Assembly (NCBI RefSeq): GCF_008831285.2
Contig: NC_045140.1
Coordinates: 21,450,370 to 21,514,369, forward strand
Direction of reading: 5' to 3'
From: Nymphaea colorata
Lineage: Eukaryota; Streptophyta; Magnoliopsida; Nymphaeales; Nymphaeaceae
DNA length: 64,000 nucleotides
A model generated the notes under the pieces. The model was not told where the DNA came from. It saw only the letters and a program-made list of their open reading frames with translations, and did no database searches. The translations under genes and the position numbers were made by a program. Below are positions 26,700-37,569 of the stretch, one piece after another (the stretch's first letter is position 1; every line of letters starts with the position of its first letter).

Positions 26700-27998
26700 G
26701 TATCACGGTCCAAATCTGCAACTTCAAGTGATAGTGATTGAAAGAAAATGAGTCTTTAAGAACCAGAATAGCAAGATCAGTTTCACAAACATCACTAGCA
26801 TTCAACATTCATCAAGTAGCTTTTCCCAGTAAATTTTGTTGTTAAATATGATATGCTTTCTTTTATAGACAAAACTTTTTATTTTCTACCATGTATAAAT
26901 ATTTAACGTCTCAAAATATACACACAAACTACCAAAATAATGCCCTGATAATTCAGAAAAAGTGAAACATAATGCACATGGCATATCACAAAATGCAGAT
27001 AACCGTGTTGGATGATAATAATTTTTCTTCACACACGATTCGCTATTTACCTCAACCGGAATCCCCATGATCAATCATATTTTGAGTGGCATAAAAAGGA
27101 GAGACGGTTTTCCTCAATTTGTAAGAAAAAACTTACGTAAAGATACACTGACAAAGCGTGTTCTTAATCAATTGTTCGCTACATCATATAAAAACAGGAT
27201 TTTCATATATGAGTCATCTTCAAGCATATGGTACCACTTGATCTCACACATTATAAATTGCGTCACAATGAGGTAATCCCCGCTCAAGGGTGACAACCTT
27301 CACAGACTTTTACGTCATTAATATTTTAAATACAACGATATATGAATGAACTAGGGGTATCAACAAGGTGAAAATTGGTGATTCAGGCAGATACTTCCAC
27401 GGTTCCACCAATGGGGCATTACGTGTTCAATTCTACCGTATTGTGAATAAGTACCTTGGACTTGCAAAGGGGGGAGTCATATTTTCAAATTGAGGTTGAT
27501 AAGCTACAGCTATATCAACCAACCATGACAACATCTGTTCCCAAATCTCAGCAAGGGTCAACTACGATAAGATTCCTATCCACTCAAGCAAATCTGCCAT
27601 ATGGTCTCAACAACCCAAAAAATAAAAAAAACTAAAGCCTCACTGCTCAGTGCTCCTCAAATCTCATGAGTACCCAGCCAAGGAAAAAGCTAAACACTGG
27701 TGAAAATAAACCTCAGCATCAAACAAAAATGAAGAAGCACAGGAAAGGCAAAGGCAGCATCCTTCTGCCGGGAACCAGTTGCCGTAGATTCGGATCAATT
27801 AATCTCTCACGTACCAAATTACAAACGCAACCTCCACAGACGAATCCCAATGGCATTCCGTCTTTATACTAATTTGCACTATGCACAATTCTCGCAGAAA
27901 AAACAAGAGAAGAAGAATAACACAAAGTACACACAGAGCGCAGACGAAGTGAATCCTCAAAAGCCAAAAGGATGGCAGCTAGAGATAGGGCAACTTAC

Positions 27999-28080
27999 AG
28001 AGAGAAGGCACCAACGGCGGCGGTTCACTCCTTGAGCGGCGGAGCTTCCTCCTCTCTCCTATGCAGCGATCGCCAAAACT
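27999..28080 (-). other. RPS20 non-coding leader exon (5' UTR), upstream end approximate
   Basis: On the minus strand a good donor (CTCTCT followed by GTAAGT) ends the exon at 27999. The matching acceptor (TTTGACAG) lies at 26317-26318, 18 bases before the start codon. The implied leader intron is 1682 nt. Leader introns are frequent in plant ribosomal protein genes. On the coding strand the exon is GC-rich and lacks an ATG that would extend the protein. The upstream limit is a guess from composition. Confidence 0.6.
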
Positions 28081-28088
28081 CGGCAGTT

Positions 28089-28097
28089 CTAGGGCTT
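28089..28097 (-). promoter_or_regulatory. Telo-box-like element at the RPS20 5' end
   Basis: The minus strand reads AAGCCCTAG, one mismatch from the AAACCCTA telo-box that is enriched near transcription starts of plant ribosomal protein genes. It lies just upstream of, or within, the predicted leader exon, the expected location. A single short match is weak evidence by itself. Confidence 0.4.
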
Positions 28098-28139
28098 CTT
28101 CATAAGACCGGACCATCCGACGGCTCATATGCTTCGCTA

Positions 28140-30372
28140 GATTAGGATGTAAACAGTTTCGGGTCGGATACAGTTCTTACAGCGTCCAAACAAACGAGTC
28201 GGATTCAGATTTGCGTACAGAAAGCGCAACGCAAATTCCTGTACCTGCGTACTTTTGTGTATACGTTTTTAGGTTGATTTTTAAATCGTCTAAAAAAATT
28301 TATTGACGATTCTCAACATACTGAGAAAAAGAATTATCTAGGTAAAGCAAAACATAAGTTGTCGTTCACTTAAAAAAATAATTTATACATATCGTTTTAT
28401 GAATAAAGTTGTGTGGTACAATTTCAAATCGGTTCATATATTTCATGATATATATAAATATAAAAGTTATATGTATTAGTTTAAACTAAGTAATTAAATT
28501 GGTTAATTGTTCGTCTAAGAGCTAAATGCAGAATTATTTTTCCAAACCAAATGACACCTCAATTATGATCAATGAGACCAATTCATCAGCCTTATATAAT
28601 GTTAGGTCGTTCATTTGAGATAAATATTGCTTGAGATATTCTGTATTGCAGATTGGGTTGTCAACTGGTCAGGGAGATCCGACAAGTGACCCGAAACCAG
28701 ATCGTTTTATCAAAATGCGATACAGGAAAATGTTTTTCATTCTTAAATTGACTCGGACTTGTTTAAGTGTGAAATTGGTACCCGATAAAGTTTGGATCTT
28801 GCCGGTGTCAATTCTGGATTCAGAACCAAGAAATTCTAGTCTACACTGAGTTTGGATCCGACTAAAGGTCAAATCTGGTATAGGATGGATTGGACCCTTG
28901 ATTCCAACAATTACATTTAGAATCAAGAGAATCTTTTTTTTTTTAACCATAATTTCAGAAGATAGGTTTTTGTAACCATCTATAAATTCACTGTTATAAG
29001 CCTAACGTTTCCTAGCGACCCTAGAATTAGGGTCCTGAGCAGATATTACATTGTTTCTAATGTTTCATACATCCGTTTAAAGTTTAGAAGAGATGCATAA
29101 ACAACCCCAGTATCTAGGATGTATGCATAAAACTAAAATTTTGTTTGCTTCAAGAACTGGATGAAACTAGCAGAATTCATTTTATTGGCATTATGCAATA
29201 GGGAACACTTTTCAGTCACTTTAGAAATATGTGCAGGCTTTCCCCTTCTACCTGTCCAAAGGAACTCACCTTTTTCCTAACCTTAGGTCAGGACAGGTAA
29301 GGGAAAGGAGAGCCCCCCGCCCGCAGCTCCATACGGCAGGTCCACCTGCGACGAAAGAGATAAGGCTGACAATTGAAGCCCCGGCCACTTCATGGAGCCC
29401 TTGGCTATATATATATATCATCCAAACAAAAATTAGGCTTTAAAAAATCGAAAACTTGGTTTTTGTCATGCCATCTAAACATACTCTTTGAAAACTCATT
29501 TAACAAAATGATTTAACCGGACTAGGTTTAAATAAAAACCTTTTCTTTTTTAAAGAATTCATCCAAACGCTGCCAAAAACTTCACATATATTCCTTATTT
29601 TGTATATAGCCCACAAGTAGCTCTTAAACAAAATAACCTGCAGATTCGAGCTGTGTTAGTTAAAACATTCTTTTAAACTGGGCTGGTGAAGCTTTGAATT
29701 GATCATTTGGTTGATTCTGAAGCGGTTGTAAACTGTTGATGGATATTTTATTTGAAAGATATATGAAAATGTCAAAAAAAGATAGATGAGAATTTTTTTT
29801 TATTATAAATGGATGGCCACCGACGTGCAAATTGAAGTAGTGTGAATGCGGCACCCTAACACACCGAGAGTCTCGGTTGAGTAAAAGCTTTGAGTCTCCT
29901 CTAAAACGTCTCCAAATTACTTCAAATATGAGAAGTCAAATGAAACGTAAAACCTCAAAGTCGACCGGCAACTGGAATATTTTGCCACAGATTTGATGCG
30001 ATTTGAACCGAGGCCCATTTTGAACCAACAATACTAGGAAAAAGAAGAAGGAATTTTAAGTGAGGAGCCGAGCAGTTCCTCTCCGGCACCTCCAAAAGCC
30101 AGGCTCCCCAATTGACCAAGCCGCCGTCTTAGTCAAAACTGTTAGGCCGACCAGTCAGTCCGCTCATCTGACCCGACCATCAACTTCTGTTTACATACTT
30201 GTTTTTTTTTTCGTTGTGACCACACCTCTATGACTATTTCTGATGTACATTTTTCCTTCTTTCCCTATTCTCAATTTACCGGAAACACAACACATGGACA
30301 TTGTGTTCACAATCTTCTTTAGACATTTTCCGCCGCACGACAAAATTCAGGCTCATAAGCCGCTTTCTTTTG

Positions 30373-30407
<35 letters not shown>

Positions 30408-31260
30408 TGGGACTCGTTAACACTTGTTTAACAATAAGCTAAAGTCCACTTAATAACTGATTCAGGATTTACTAGTGCCAATAATTGCCACAAAGTAAAA
30501 ACTGTAAAATGGGGAATGTGGTATCAAAACTATTGCAACATCAGAATTATTTTCCTGCAAATTTGCAAGAGTAATATTTTAGGTGAGCGAGAAGTTAACA
30601 ATCTACCATTCAGAGAAGAAGAAGGCCGAAGATCCTCCTTATTCCCCTTGCCTCCAAGATTGTGGGCCAAACTTGTTTATAAGTATGGCAAGGATGCATT
30701 TCCCATTGTTCCAGTTCTTTCGACTTGTATTTTTTCACTTCCAATGTCTTGAATGGAGACCAAATTCTAGAATCAGCAGAATTACCCTGCTGGAACTGAT
30801 GAAGAAGCCTGTATGTATGTAATTTTAACTTGTAAAATCATGTTAAATATTTTTATTTTTATACAAAAATACTACATTGGAATTTATCTACGTCATGTTT
30901 TGATTATATCTAATGTCACGCCAAAAAACCTGGTTTTTGCCTCCTAAAACCAACCTGATTTTGGGGATGTCGTGGAGGCACTCCCAAAGAGACTAAAGAA
31001 AGCGCAAACAACTTGTGTATGCCGCTAAATTAATGAAAAGGAAACCCTCAATAATGTTCTTTCCCAGAAAGTGGTAAGTATATTCCCCAGTTGGCACAGG
31101 TTCCTCAATAATTAATCTAAACAAAAACTCTCCAGAGAAACACGGATCTTGCTTTCTCTCTCTGATCTTTTCCTTGCAAACTTTTTTATTCCAACGTATC
31201 AATAATCAGGGCTGGAGTTGGACATTTTAGTGGCCATGATCAACCTCAAATCAAATGCCT
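28140..31260. other. Intergenic stretch between RPS20 and the HHO gene
   Basis: No gene is supported. The sequence is AT-rich, with a long TA microsatellite at about 30375-30404. CATCCAAAC-type words occur at both ends of a segment around 29418-29575, reminiscent of decayed MITE termini. A small GC-richer patch at 29270-29400 has an open frame on the plus strand but no recognisable domain. Confidence 0.55.
30375..30404. repeat. TA microsatellite
   Basis: An uninterrupted TA dinucleotide run of about 30 bases in intergenic DNA. Confidence 0.9.
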
Positions 31261-31269
31261 TCACTTTAT

Positions 31270-31900
31270 GAACTCAATCATACGTCAGGCACCACCAAAC
31301 GCCATCCGCCCTCTCTTTCTTCTTCAAAGATAATCAAAGAGGGAGAGGGAGAGGGAGTGCGCGCGTGTGCCTTTTCATGATAGAACACGAAAAGTCTCTC
31401 CAATTCGCGAACTAAATCACGCTTCCCACCATCGGCCAAACGCGTCACCAGAAAGATCGCACCCCCCCACCCCCCCCCCCCCGGCCCGCAGTAATCAATT
31501 TTCAAAGAAGGTTTTTTTTCATAATATGACGAATATTCCCCCTCGCGTTCAGATTGGGAATCGTCCTCGATGCGGAGAAATGTACGCGCCGAGGGAGGGT
31601 CACCCATCTCAGCCGTCCAAGTCATAAAAAGCAACGGCCCACCCGCGGCCACGACAACTCCCTGAAGGCGACGGACCAGAAAGAAAACAAAATCCCCACA
31701 ACCACTCTCGCTTTTTCCTATCCGCAAGAAGGACGACGACGACGACGACGACGAAAAGCTGCGTCTCCTTCCTCCCCCGATTTTCCGTTTACGAATACGA
31801 GCGGCGACGGGTTACGACGCCGCGGTCGTCTTCTCAGAATCCAGAAAGATCGACGGACGCCCTGCCCTCCATGGAAAAAAGAACACGAAAAAAAAAAATC
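31270..31900. other. GC-rich block downstream of the HHO gene, unassigned
   Basis: Composition changes sharply to GC-rich here. It contains long C runs (31462-31468 and 31470-31482), an ACG/GAC trinucleotide run (about 31733-31755) and overlapping open frames on both strands with no recognisable domain. A CATAAAAAG TATA-like word occurs at 31623 on the plus strand. It could be the promoter and leader of an unrecognised plus-strand transcript, or part of a long HHO 3' region. I cannot decide which. Confidence 0.4.
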
Positions 31901-32510
31901 CATAGAGAAAACTTGAGATTAAATAAGAAAAAAGTCGAAAGCAATTTGATCGGAGATTGATGGATCTGAAATTTTAGACGAAGAAAATTCTGGTCCGAGT
32001 TCGCGAGTAAAGAAGAGGATAGATGGAAAGAGGAAAGGGATCTCGCTAATTCCGTAAGAAGAGAACCTGGAAATATTGATTCTCGATCACTAGCACCGGG
32101 ATACCAGAAATTAACAAATAGAAAGACGAAAAGAAGGCGGCGATCGGGCCACAGCTCTGTATGTATGATCCATGCCTTCACAGCAAATGAGGGAAAAGTT
32201 TTGTGTGTTTTCTTCTTCCATATACTCAGCCAAGATGATACAGAAACCTCAGTAGCAACTCGAAAATTGAAGAGGGATATCCGAAAAACAAAACAAGAAA
32301 AGAAAGGTCGATCCGATAAAAACCGATAGATCGGAGAGATCTATCCACGGATCTGAACCGTGCCATCGGGTTCTTTCTTTTACACACAATTCTTCTCATG
32401 TATCCTGTCTCTCTTCACGCTCCTCTTGTTTTTTTTTGTTCCCGGTCATAATTCTCAGAGAAAAAGAGAGAGGGAGACAAAGGAGGAATAATTCACGATC
32501 ACGATCACGA

Positions 32511-34078
32511 TCACTCAGAAATTTCCTCCGACCTACATCCCTGCTGGTGCCCCTTCCAACTGTAGCTCTCGGATTTAGTCTCTTCGTCATCATCGTCGTC
32601 GTCTTCTCTGCTTTCGTGGCTCACCCTCTGGTTACCGGAGAACTGGAGGGGGCCCTGAGGAGACGCCGACTGTGCAGGGCTCTGCTTCAGACTCTGGGGG
32701 TTCCGGCTTCCCTGCGTAGAGTACTCATGGGGCACCCAGATTCCGCCCAACATGACAAGTGGGTTCGACTGCTGGCTGCCGGCCGGCGCCGGGGGACCGA
32801 CGTTTGCCCTTCGGGTGTGCAATCTATATTTCTGAAAACCATTTGATGTGGAAAAACATTAGGTCCTTGCAATCGGAGAAGAGGAACCAAAGGAAAAATG
32901 GTGGGTGAAAGGAGTCGGAGCTCACCTGTAAATGACTCTTCACTTCGTCGTTCGTCAGACCGTCCACCTTCATCAATTCTCTAATCTGTTTGGGCGTAGC
33001 CACTTCAAGAAACCAACCGGAAAATTTTTTAGCGACAACGGATCGATGAGGCATGACATGAGGCTGAAATTGAATCTGGATAACTAAAAATAAAAGACGA
33101 CGCTATTTGAAGCAGAACATTGGTGATTATGTTACCTTGAGCACCACCTAATTGTTGCAACGCATTGACGAAGCGTCTGTGCAGCTCCGGCGACCAGCAT
33201 CGGCGGGCCTTCCTTTGGGCCTGCTGGGATTGCGTGCCGGATTGGACCGGAGAAGACGATTGAGCTCCGCAGTTGGGCTTGGATTCGGTGGATAAAGAGA
33301 GATCGGCGGATACCTCCTTCTCCTCTTTGGAAGCCGCGGCAAAAGCGGAATTTTCTTTGAAATGAAGGAAGGCTGCTCTGCTCCGATTCATGGAGAATTT
33401 GTGAGAATTTGCAGATTGAACAGACTCTTCATCCATCCTCTGCAGCACCCAAAGAAGATGAGTCAGTTCCTCTCGAACAGATCGACTGGAAAAAAAAAAA
33501 AAAAAAAAAACCATTTTTTGAGAAAGGTACCTCATTTCTCATGTCAGGAGAATCAAGGTGGTTGTCGCTCCACAGCTGAGCGGAACGCATCCAGTTCATC
33601 TTATCCCTGCAATCCTTCTCCTCCCTCAGGAAACCATCTCCCTTCTCCTCATCGTCCGAGGAACATTTCTTCACTGGTATGAATTCTTCGAGAACCGGGC
33701 GGCCCATTCTGCATTGTTGCTTCATCTGCTGCTTCACATTCTCGATAGCTACAGAGAAAGACGCAATAGAAAATTCAATTCAGGCAAACAGATTAGAAAA
33801 ATAAACGCAAAAAACCATCGAATCCTCAGAGAGAGGGAAGGGGGAAGGAAAAGGAGGAAGGAAGGACGGACGTGAGGGTGACCTTCATTGACGAGCTGCA
33901 TGCACAAAGGAAGCTCCCTCTTGAAGGCGTCAATCTTCTTCCTCTCTTCTTCCAAGCACTTGAGTCTCTCTTCCAAGCCGCCTCCGTCTCCCCCTACAAA
34001 CTGCTCCATCGATAACCCAGCGCCCTTCTTCTTGGCCGGTGGCTTGTAGTCCAAATTCAGCTCGAGAGGAGATCCCAT
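32511..34078 (-). CDS. HHO: HHO/NIGT1/HRS1-like GARP (G2-like MYB) transcriptional repressor, five exons
   Basis: Coding exons in gene order are 33883-34078, 33531-33748, 33136-33439, 32926-33002 and 32511-32831 (1116 nt, 371 residues). All introns are short (91-134 nt), GT-AG and in frame. Members act in the nucleus as repressors in nitrate and phosphate signalling. The N-terminus has a perfect EAR-type LELNL motif (residues 5-9). The family-specific helical segment (about 34-75) contains [21 protein letters not shown] single GARP/MYB-like DNA-binding domain (215-273) starts [18 protein letters not shown], continues [20 protein letters not shown] and ends [12 protein letters not shown]. It is split by two introns, as usual for the family. 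The C-terminus is Gln/Ser-rich with an acidic Asp/Glu run. The GTG-initiated frame six codons upstream was rejected in favour of ATG at 34078. The exact paralogue cannot be told. Confidence 0.95.
33490..33510. repeat. A21 homopolymer (T21 on the coding strand) in HHO intron 2
   Basis: A run of 21 adenines on the plus strand lies inside the 91-nt second intron of the HHO gene. Read on the coding strand it is a long polypyrimidine tract 50 bases before the acceptor. Its length is likely to vary among individuals. Confidence 0.9.
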
Positions 34079-34261
34079 CTTCTTCTTATTCTTCACCCCC
34101 TTGTTCCTCTCTTACAGAGAAAAGAACGACCCACAGATTGAACCCGCCCAAGTGGGATTTTAACGAAAGGAAAAAGAAGGAGAGGGAATCAAAGATCCGG
34201 TAGAAACCCACAATGAGAGAGAAGAAACCGAGGACAAGAAGAAAAGATAATTTGAGAAGAT

Positions 34262-34290
34262 TCTCTCTCTCTCTCTCTCTCTCTTATAAT
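34262..34290 (-). promoter_or_regulatory. GAGA tract and TATA-like word at the HHO 5' end
   Basis: On the coding (minus) strand a TTATAAG word (about 34284-34290) is followed directly by a GA run (34262-34284), about 185-210 bases upstream of the start codon. The spacing suits a TATA-like element and a GA-rich leader. Transcription probably starts within or just after the GA run. This is inference from sequence and position. Confidence 0.4.
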
Positions 34291-34921
34291 CAAAAGGAGG
34301 GGTTCAGAAGCAAGAGACGCTTGTCAGGGTCGTGGCGTCGCATAATTCTCCCACTATATCCCCAGAATCTCCGCCTATAAAACCGCGTCGGAAAACCGTC
34401 CTCTCTACCACCACTCCACCGGAATCCCATAAACCGATCGATCGCATATGGAATCTCTATCACCCTAGAATATCGTTCTCCCCCACCCCTATTTAAGAAA
34501 AAAGAAAAAAATTTAGGAGGCTGTCGCACAAGTAAAAAAGGAAAAAGGTTGGTGTTTTTAATGCCCCGAGCGGGTTCCGGACCAAGCAGTAGAGATTGTT
34601 TTTTCACGGGAACGCCCCACCGCCTCTGCTGTATGCCCAAATTGCCCTATCTAAAGGGAGGGAGACTTTCGGTACAACGCCTCAAGGAATGTTTAATGAG
34701 GCCATGTGCGGACCTGATGCGGACACGTGGTTCAGATTCTTTGGATAAGTGGCGGAGATTCTAGACCGGGGGCTTCTTTTCTCTGCGTCTCGGATTCGAT
34801 AGATAGATGGTGGTGGACACGTGGCAACGGCATCTTCCGCCCCTCTCCCTGACCCAAGAGGTTTATGGTCCGAGTCTTTATTCGTTGCATTTGGTACAAA
34901 AACTTTGGGGGATAAGGATTC

Positions 34922-34926
<5 letters not shown>

Positions 34927-34958
<32 letters not shown>
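34927..34958. repeat. CT microsatellite upstream of the HHO gene
   Basis: About 16 CT repeats, about 850 bases upstream of the HHO start codon. On the HHO coding strand this reads GAGAGA, the second such tract in its upstream region. Confidence 0.9.
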
Positions 34959-34962
<4 letters not shown>

Positions 34963-37545
34963 TGGAGCGGATGGCATGGGCCCCAGCAATTTTTTTCATA
35001 AGATTTTATCTTATGGGTGGCAGAAGGGTAGGAGGAGATGCTCGCTAGCGCTAGACGACGAAGGAGGCTTCCTTCCTAGCCATCAGATTCTCCCCCCCTT
35101 CCAGTTCCCACCAGACCAGAGTGCCGGTATCTTCCTCGGTCCCCCGCCCGCCCGCCCATTTTACCCGAATTGCCCTCCTTCTCTGTCCTTTCCCAAGCTT
35201 GTTCTGACCCCATCCCACGTCCTCCGGATCCGTTCCCCTTGTTCTCGGGCGTGGTTGATAAAACCGTCCCCCTGTTCTCCTTTGGAAACACGAACGCAAG
35301 ATCCACGCGTCCTGGCTGGCTGTGGATAAGAAGCATGCGTGTCGCGCAACAGAGGCTAGAGGTCTCTCTCTCGCATTGTTCGAAATGACAATATTGTCCT
35401 CGAGTGGGTCGTCTCCATAATTTAATGCACACGGTCAAAAACAAAAGCAGGAAAAGCTCGAAGCCGCGTGGGCGAGAGGGAGGGAAGAGTAATTTGGGGC
35501 AAGAAGTGCGGTCGCCAAAGAGGCAGAGGCAGGTGGGTGGGAATTGGGGTATGAATAAATATTTGCTTTGCTTTGCTTTGCTTTGTTGAGAGAAAAGAAA
35601 GGGGGGAGGATTCGGAGCCAGCCAGCGCTCGGGTCGCCGCGTAAGTTAGAATATGGTGACGTGGGGGGGAGAGAATACGGCGGGGCCCGCGCTGGATTCT
35701 CTCCCGCTCCTCGCCACTGAGTCGTGGGTCCCATCTGTTCCTTTCCCCCTTAAATCGGCATCTTACATCTGCTCCTGGTGGCGCCAAAACCATCGCCTGT
35801 CGGCTATCGGTCGTCCTAATCCCTGGCTCCCACTCCCTTAATTTACTAAAACACCCCTACCCTTTTTTCTAATGGACAAGTTGGTGGGTTAAAATATGCG
35901 AGCCAGGTCCAAAGGAGCTTCAGCTTCGAAACGCTCGCCACAGTTAAGTTGAATATGGTCTTTCGTGTTTTATATATCTGAAGACAATTGGGTCTAACCT
36001 ACTCCGAGAAGCGAGCGAGCGATTCACCTACCAATCCATCCTCGAAAGGATAACCGTCCACTGTTTTGGGCAACTTACGGAGAATGACTGGATGACGGTG
36101 AGATGCATGAGGGTGTTTCGGTAACACATGTTGCAAGTGGAGGACGTGGCCGTTCGAGGATGCTGACTCTGACCTTTGAACGCCCGAGCGTCGTCCATTC
36201 TGGAACACTTCAGTTCCATTTAACAATTCTTTTTCCTTTTTCTTTTTTAGAAGAAGAAAACAATCCCAGGAGAGAGAGGCAAGATCTCTGCAATCTTATC
36301 TGCAAACGCCAAAAGGGTTTGACTTTTTCTTCCCCGAACATTCACGCGGCCAAAGAATCTTGTGCTCCAAAAAACCAACTAAATGACCATCTAGAAGAAA
36401 AACATTTAACATCAGTTGAACAATTATTTTCGATGTTAGATGGAAAGGAAAAAACTTTTTACGAGAGTCGATCTCCCATTATCAGAAGGTAAGCAGTACC
36501 ACTCATAGAAGACTCTGAAAGCAAAAAATAAATAAATAAATAACGGATTTTGCGTTATACACAAAATCTGAAGGCCAAAAAGATAACTTACCCTTTTTTT
36601 TTTTTTTTTGTCCTCTATAAAGTGGTCCTTTTCGTATTTCTCCCCAAATTCATTCAGGGCTTTAATTTGAAAGCGATGAGCGATGCAGATGTGCTGTGTT
36701 TTATGTGTTGCCACGTTCAGTTACGCACGTGCCCTATACAGATGGCCGGCTCTTATTGGAAGGTTCAGGCTCACCCCCATATGGCAATGGCAAAGGCAAA
36801 GTGAGAAAGAAAGGTTGGTGGGGCCGGGGATGGGGAGAGGTGGAGATAGAAAATCCTTCTTGTATTTTTTTTTTTTCTTTCCATCTTCGAATCTTAATGT
36901 CAGGTGCGCTTTCCTCTCAATGAGACTCCAAAGTAAAAAAAGTTACGCCAATGAACTTTCCTAGTAAATGCAGCAGCTCAAGAGGAGAACTCCGGCCTTT
37001 GAAGACTGCATGCACGCCAATGAACTTTCACCAATTTTTCCCCATCATAAATCCTATTCTTCAAAGAGAAGAGGGAGAACAAAGCCTCAGCTGATTCCCT
37101 CCTCCTCCTTACAAGTAGTTGAAAAGGGGGAAAAATTCACTTATTCCATCCACATATCCTCCTCCTAAAAAGCCCACAAAAGGTGTATGAAAGCTTTACG
37201 TAAATGTTATTCCTCTGAAACCGGTCCATCTGATTTCTTCAGCTTCACTCATACGTTGCTTCTTTCGGAGTCCAACATCATCGTCTCCCGACGTCTCTCC
37301 TTTCTTTTTTTATGTGCCCAACATTTCTTGGAGAGCAGAGGTCAAACTGCGGCAACATCGATCCAACCAATTCCTTCTTTCGTGCACCATTATTCAATTT
37401 TAAATTCATATCATATCTTCATACGCCTCTTCAAGTTCTTCTGATTTTTGTCTCTGAATCTTCATGGATCGACATCCAAAACATTTTCATTTCGAAGAAG
37501 AAAGAATTAGATCCAATTAAATTCCAAAACCTGCATTTCACAGTT

Positions 37546-37569
37546 AAAAAAAAAAAAAAAAAAAAAAAA
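37546..37569. repeat. A24 homopolymer
   Basis: A run of 24 adenines preceded by CACAGTT. It could be the poly(A) tail of an old retroposed sequence on the plus strand or a simple slippage repeat. I cannot define the other end of any retroposon. Confidence 0.85.

Noticed and set aside
31531-31538. GAATATTC palindrome near the HHO gene, a motif reported for HRS1/NIGT1-type factors
   Set aside because: It lies about 1 kb downstream of the stop codon, and the same eight bases occur elsewhere in this AT-rich window (for example near 7308, 24993 and 38895), so it is likely chance.
31278-31727. 149-codon minus-strand open frame and overlapping plus-strand frames
   Set aside because: They lie in a GC-rich block where stops are rare; the frames include runs from the C homopolymer and trinucleotide repeat and show no family motif.
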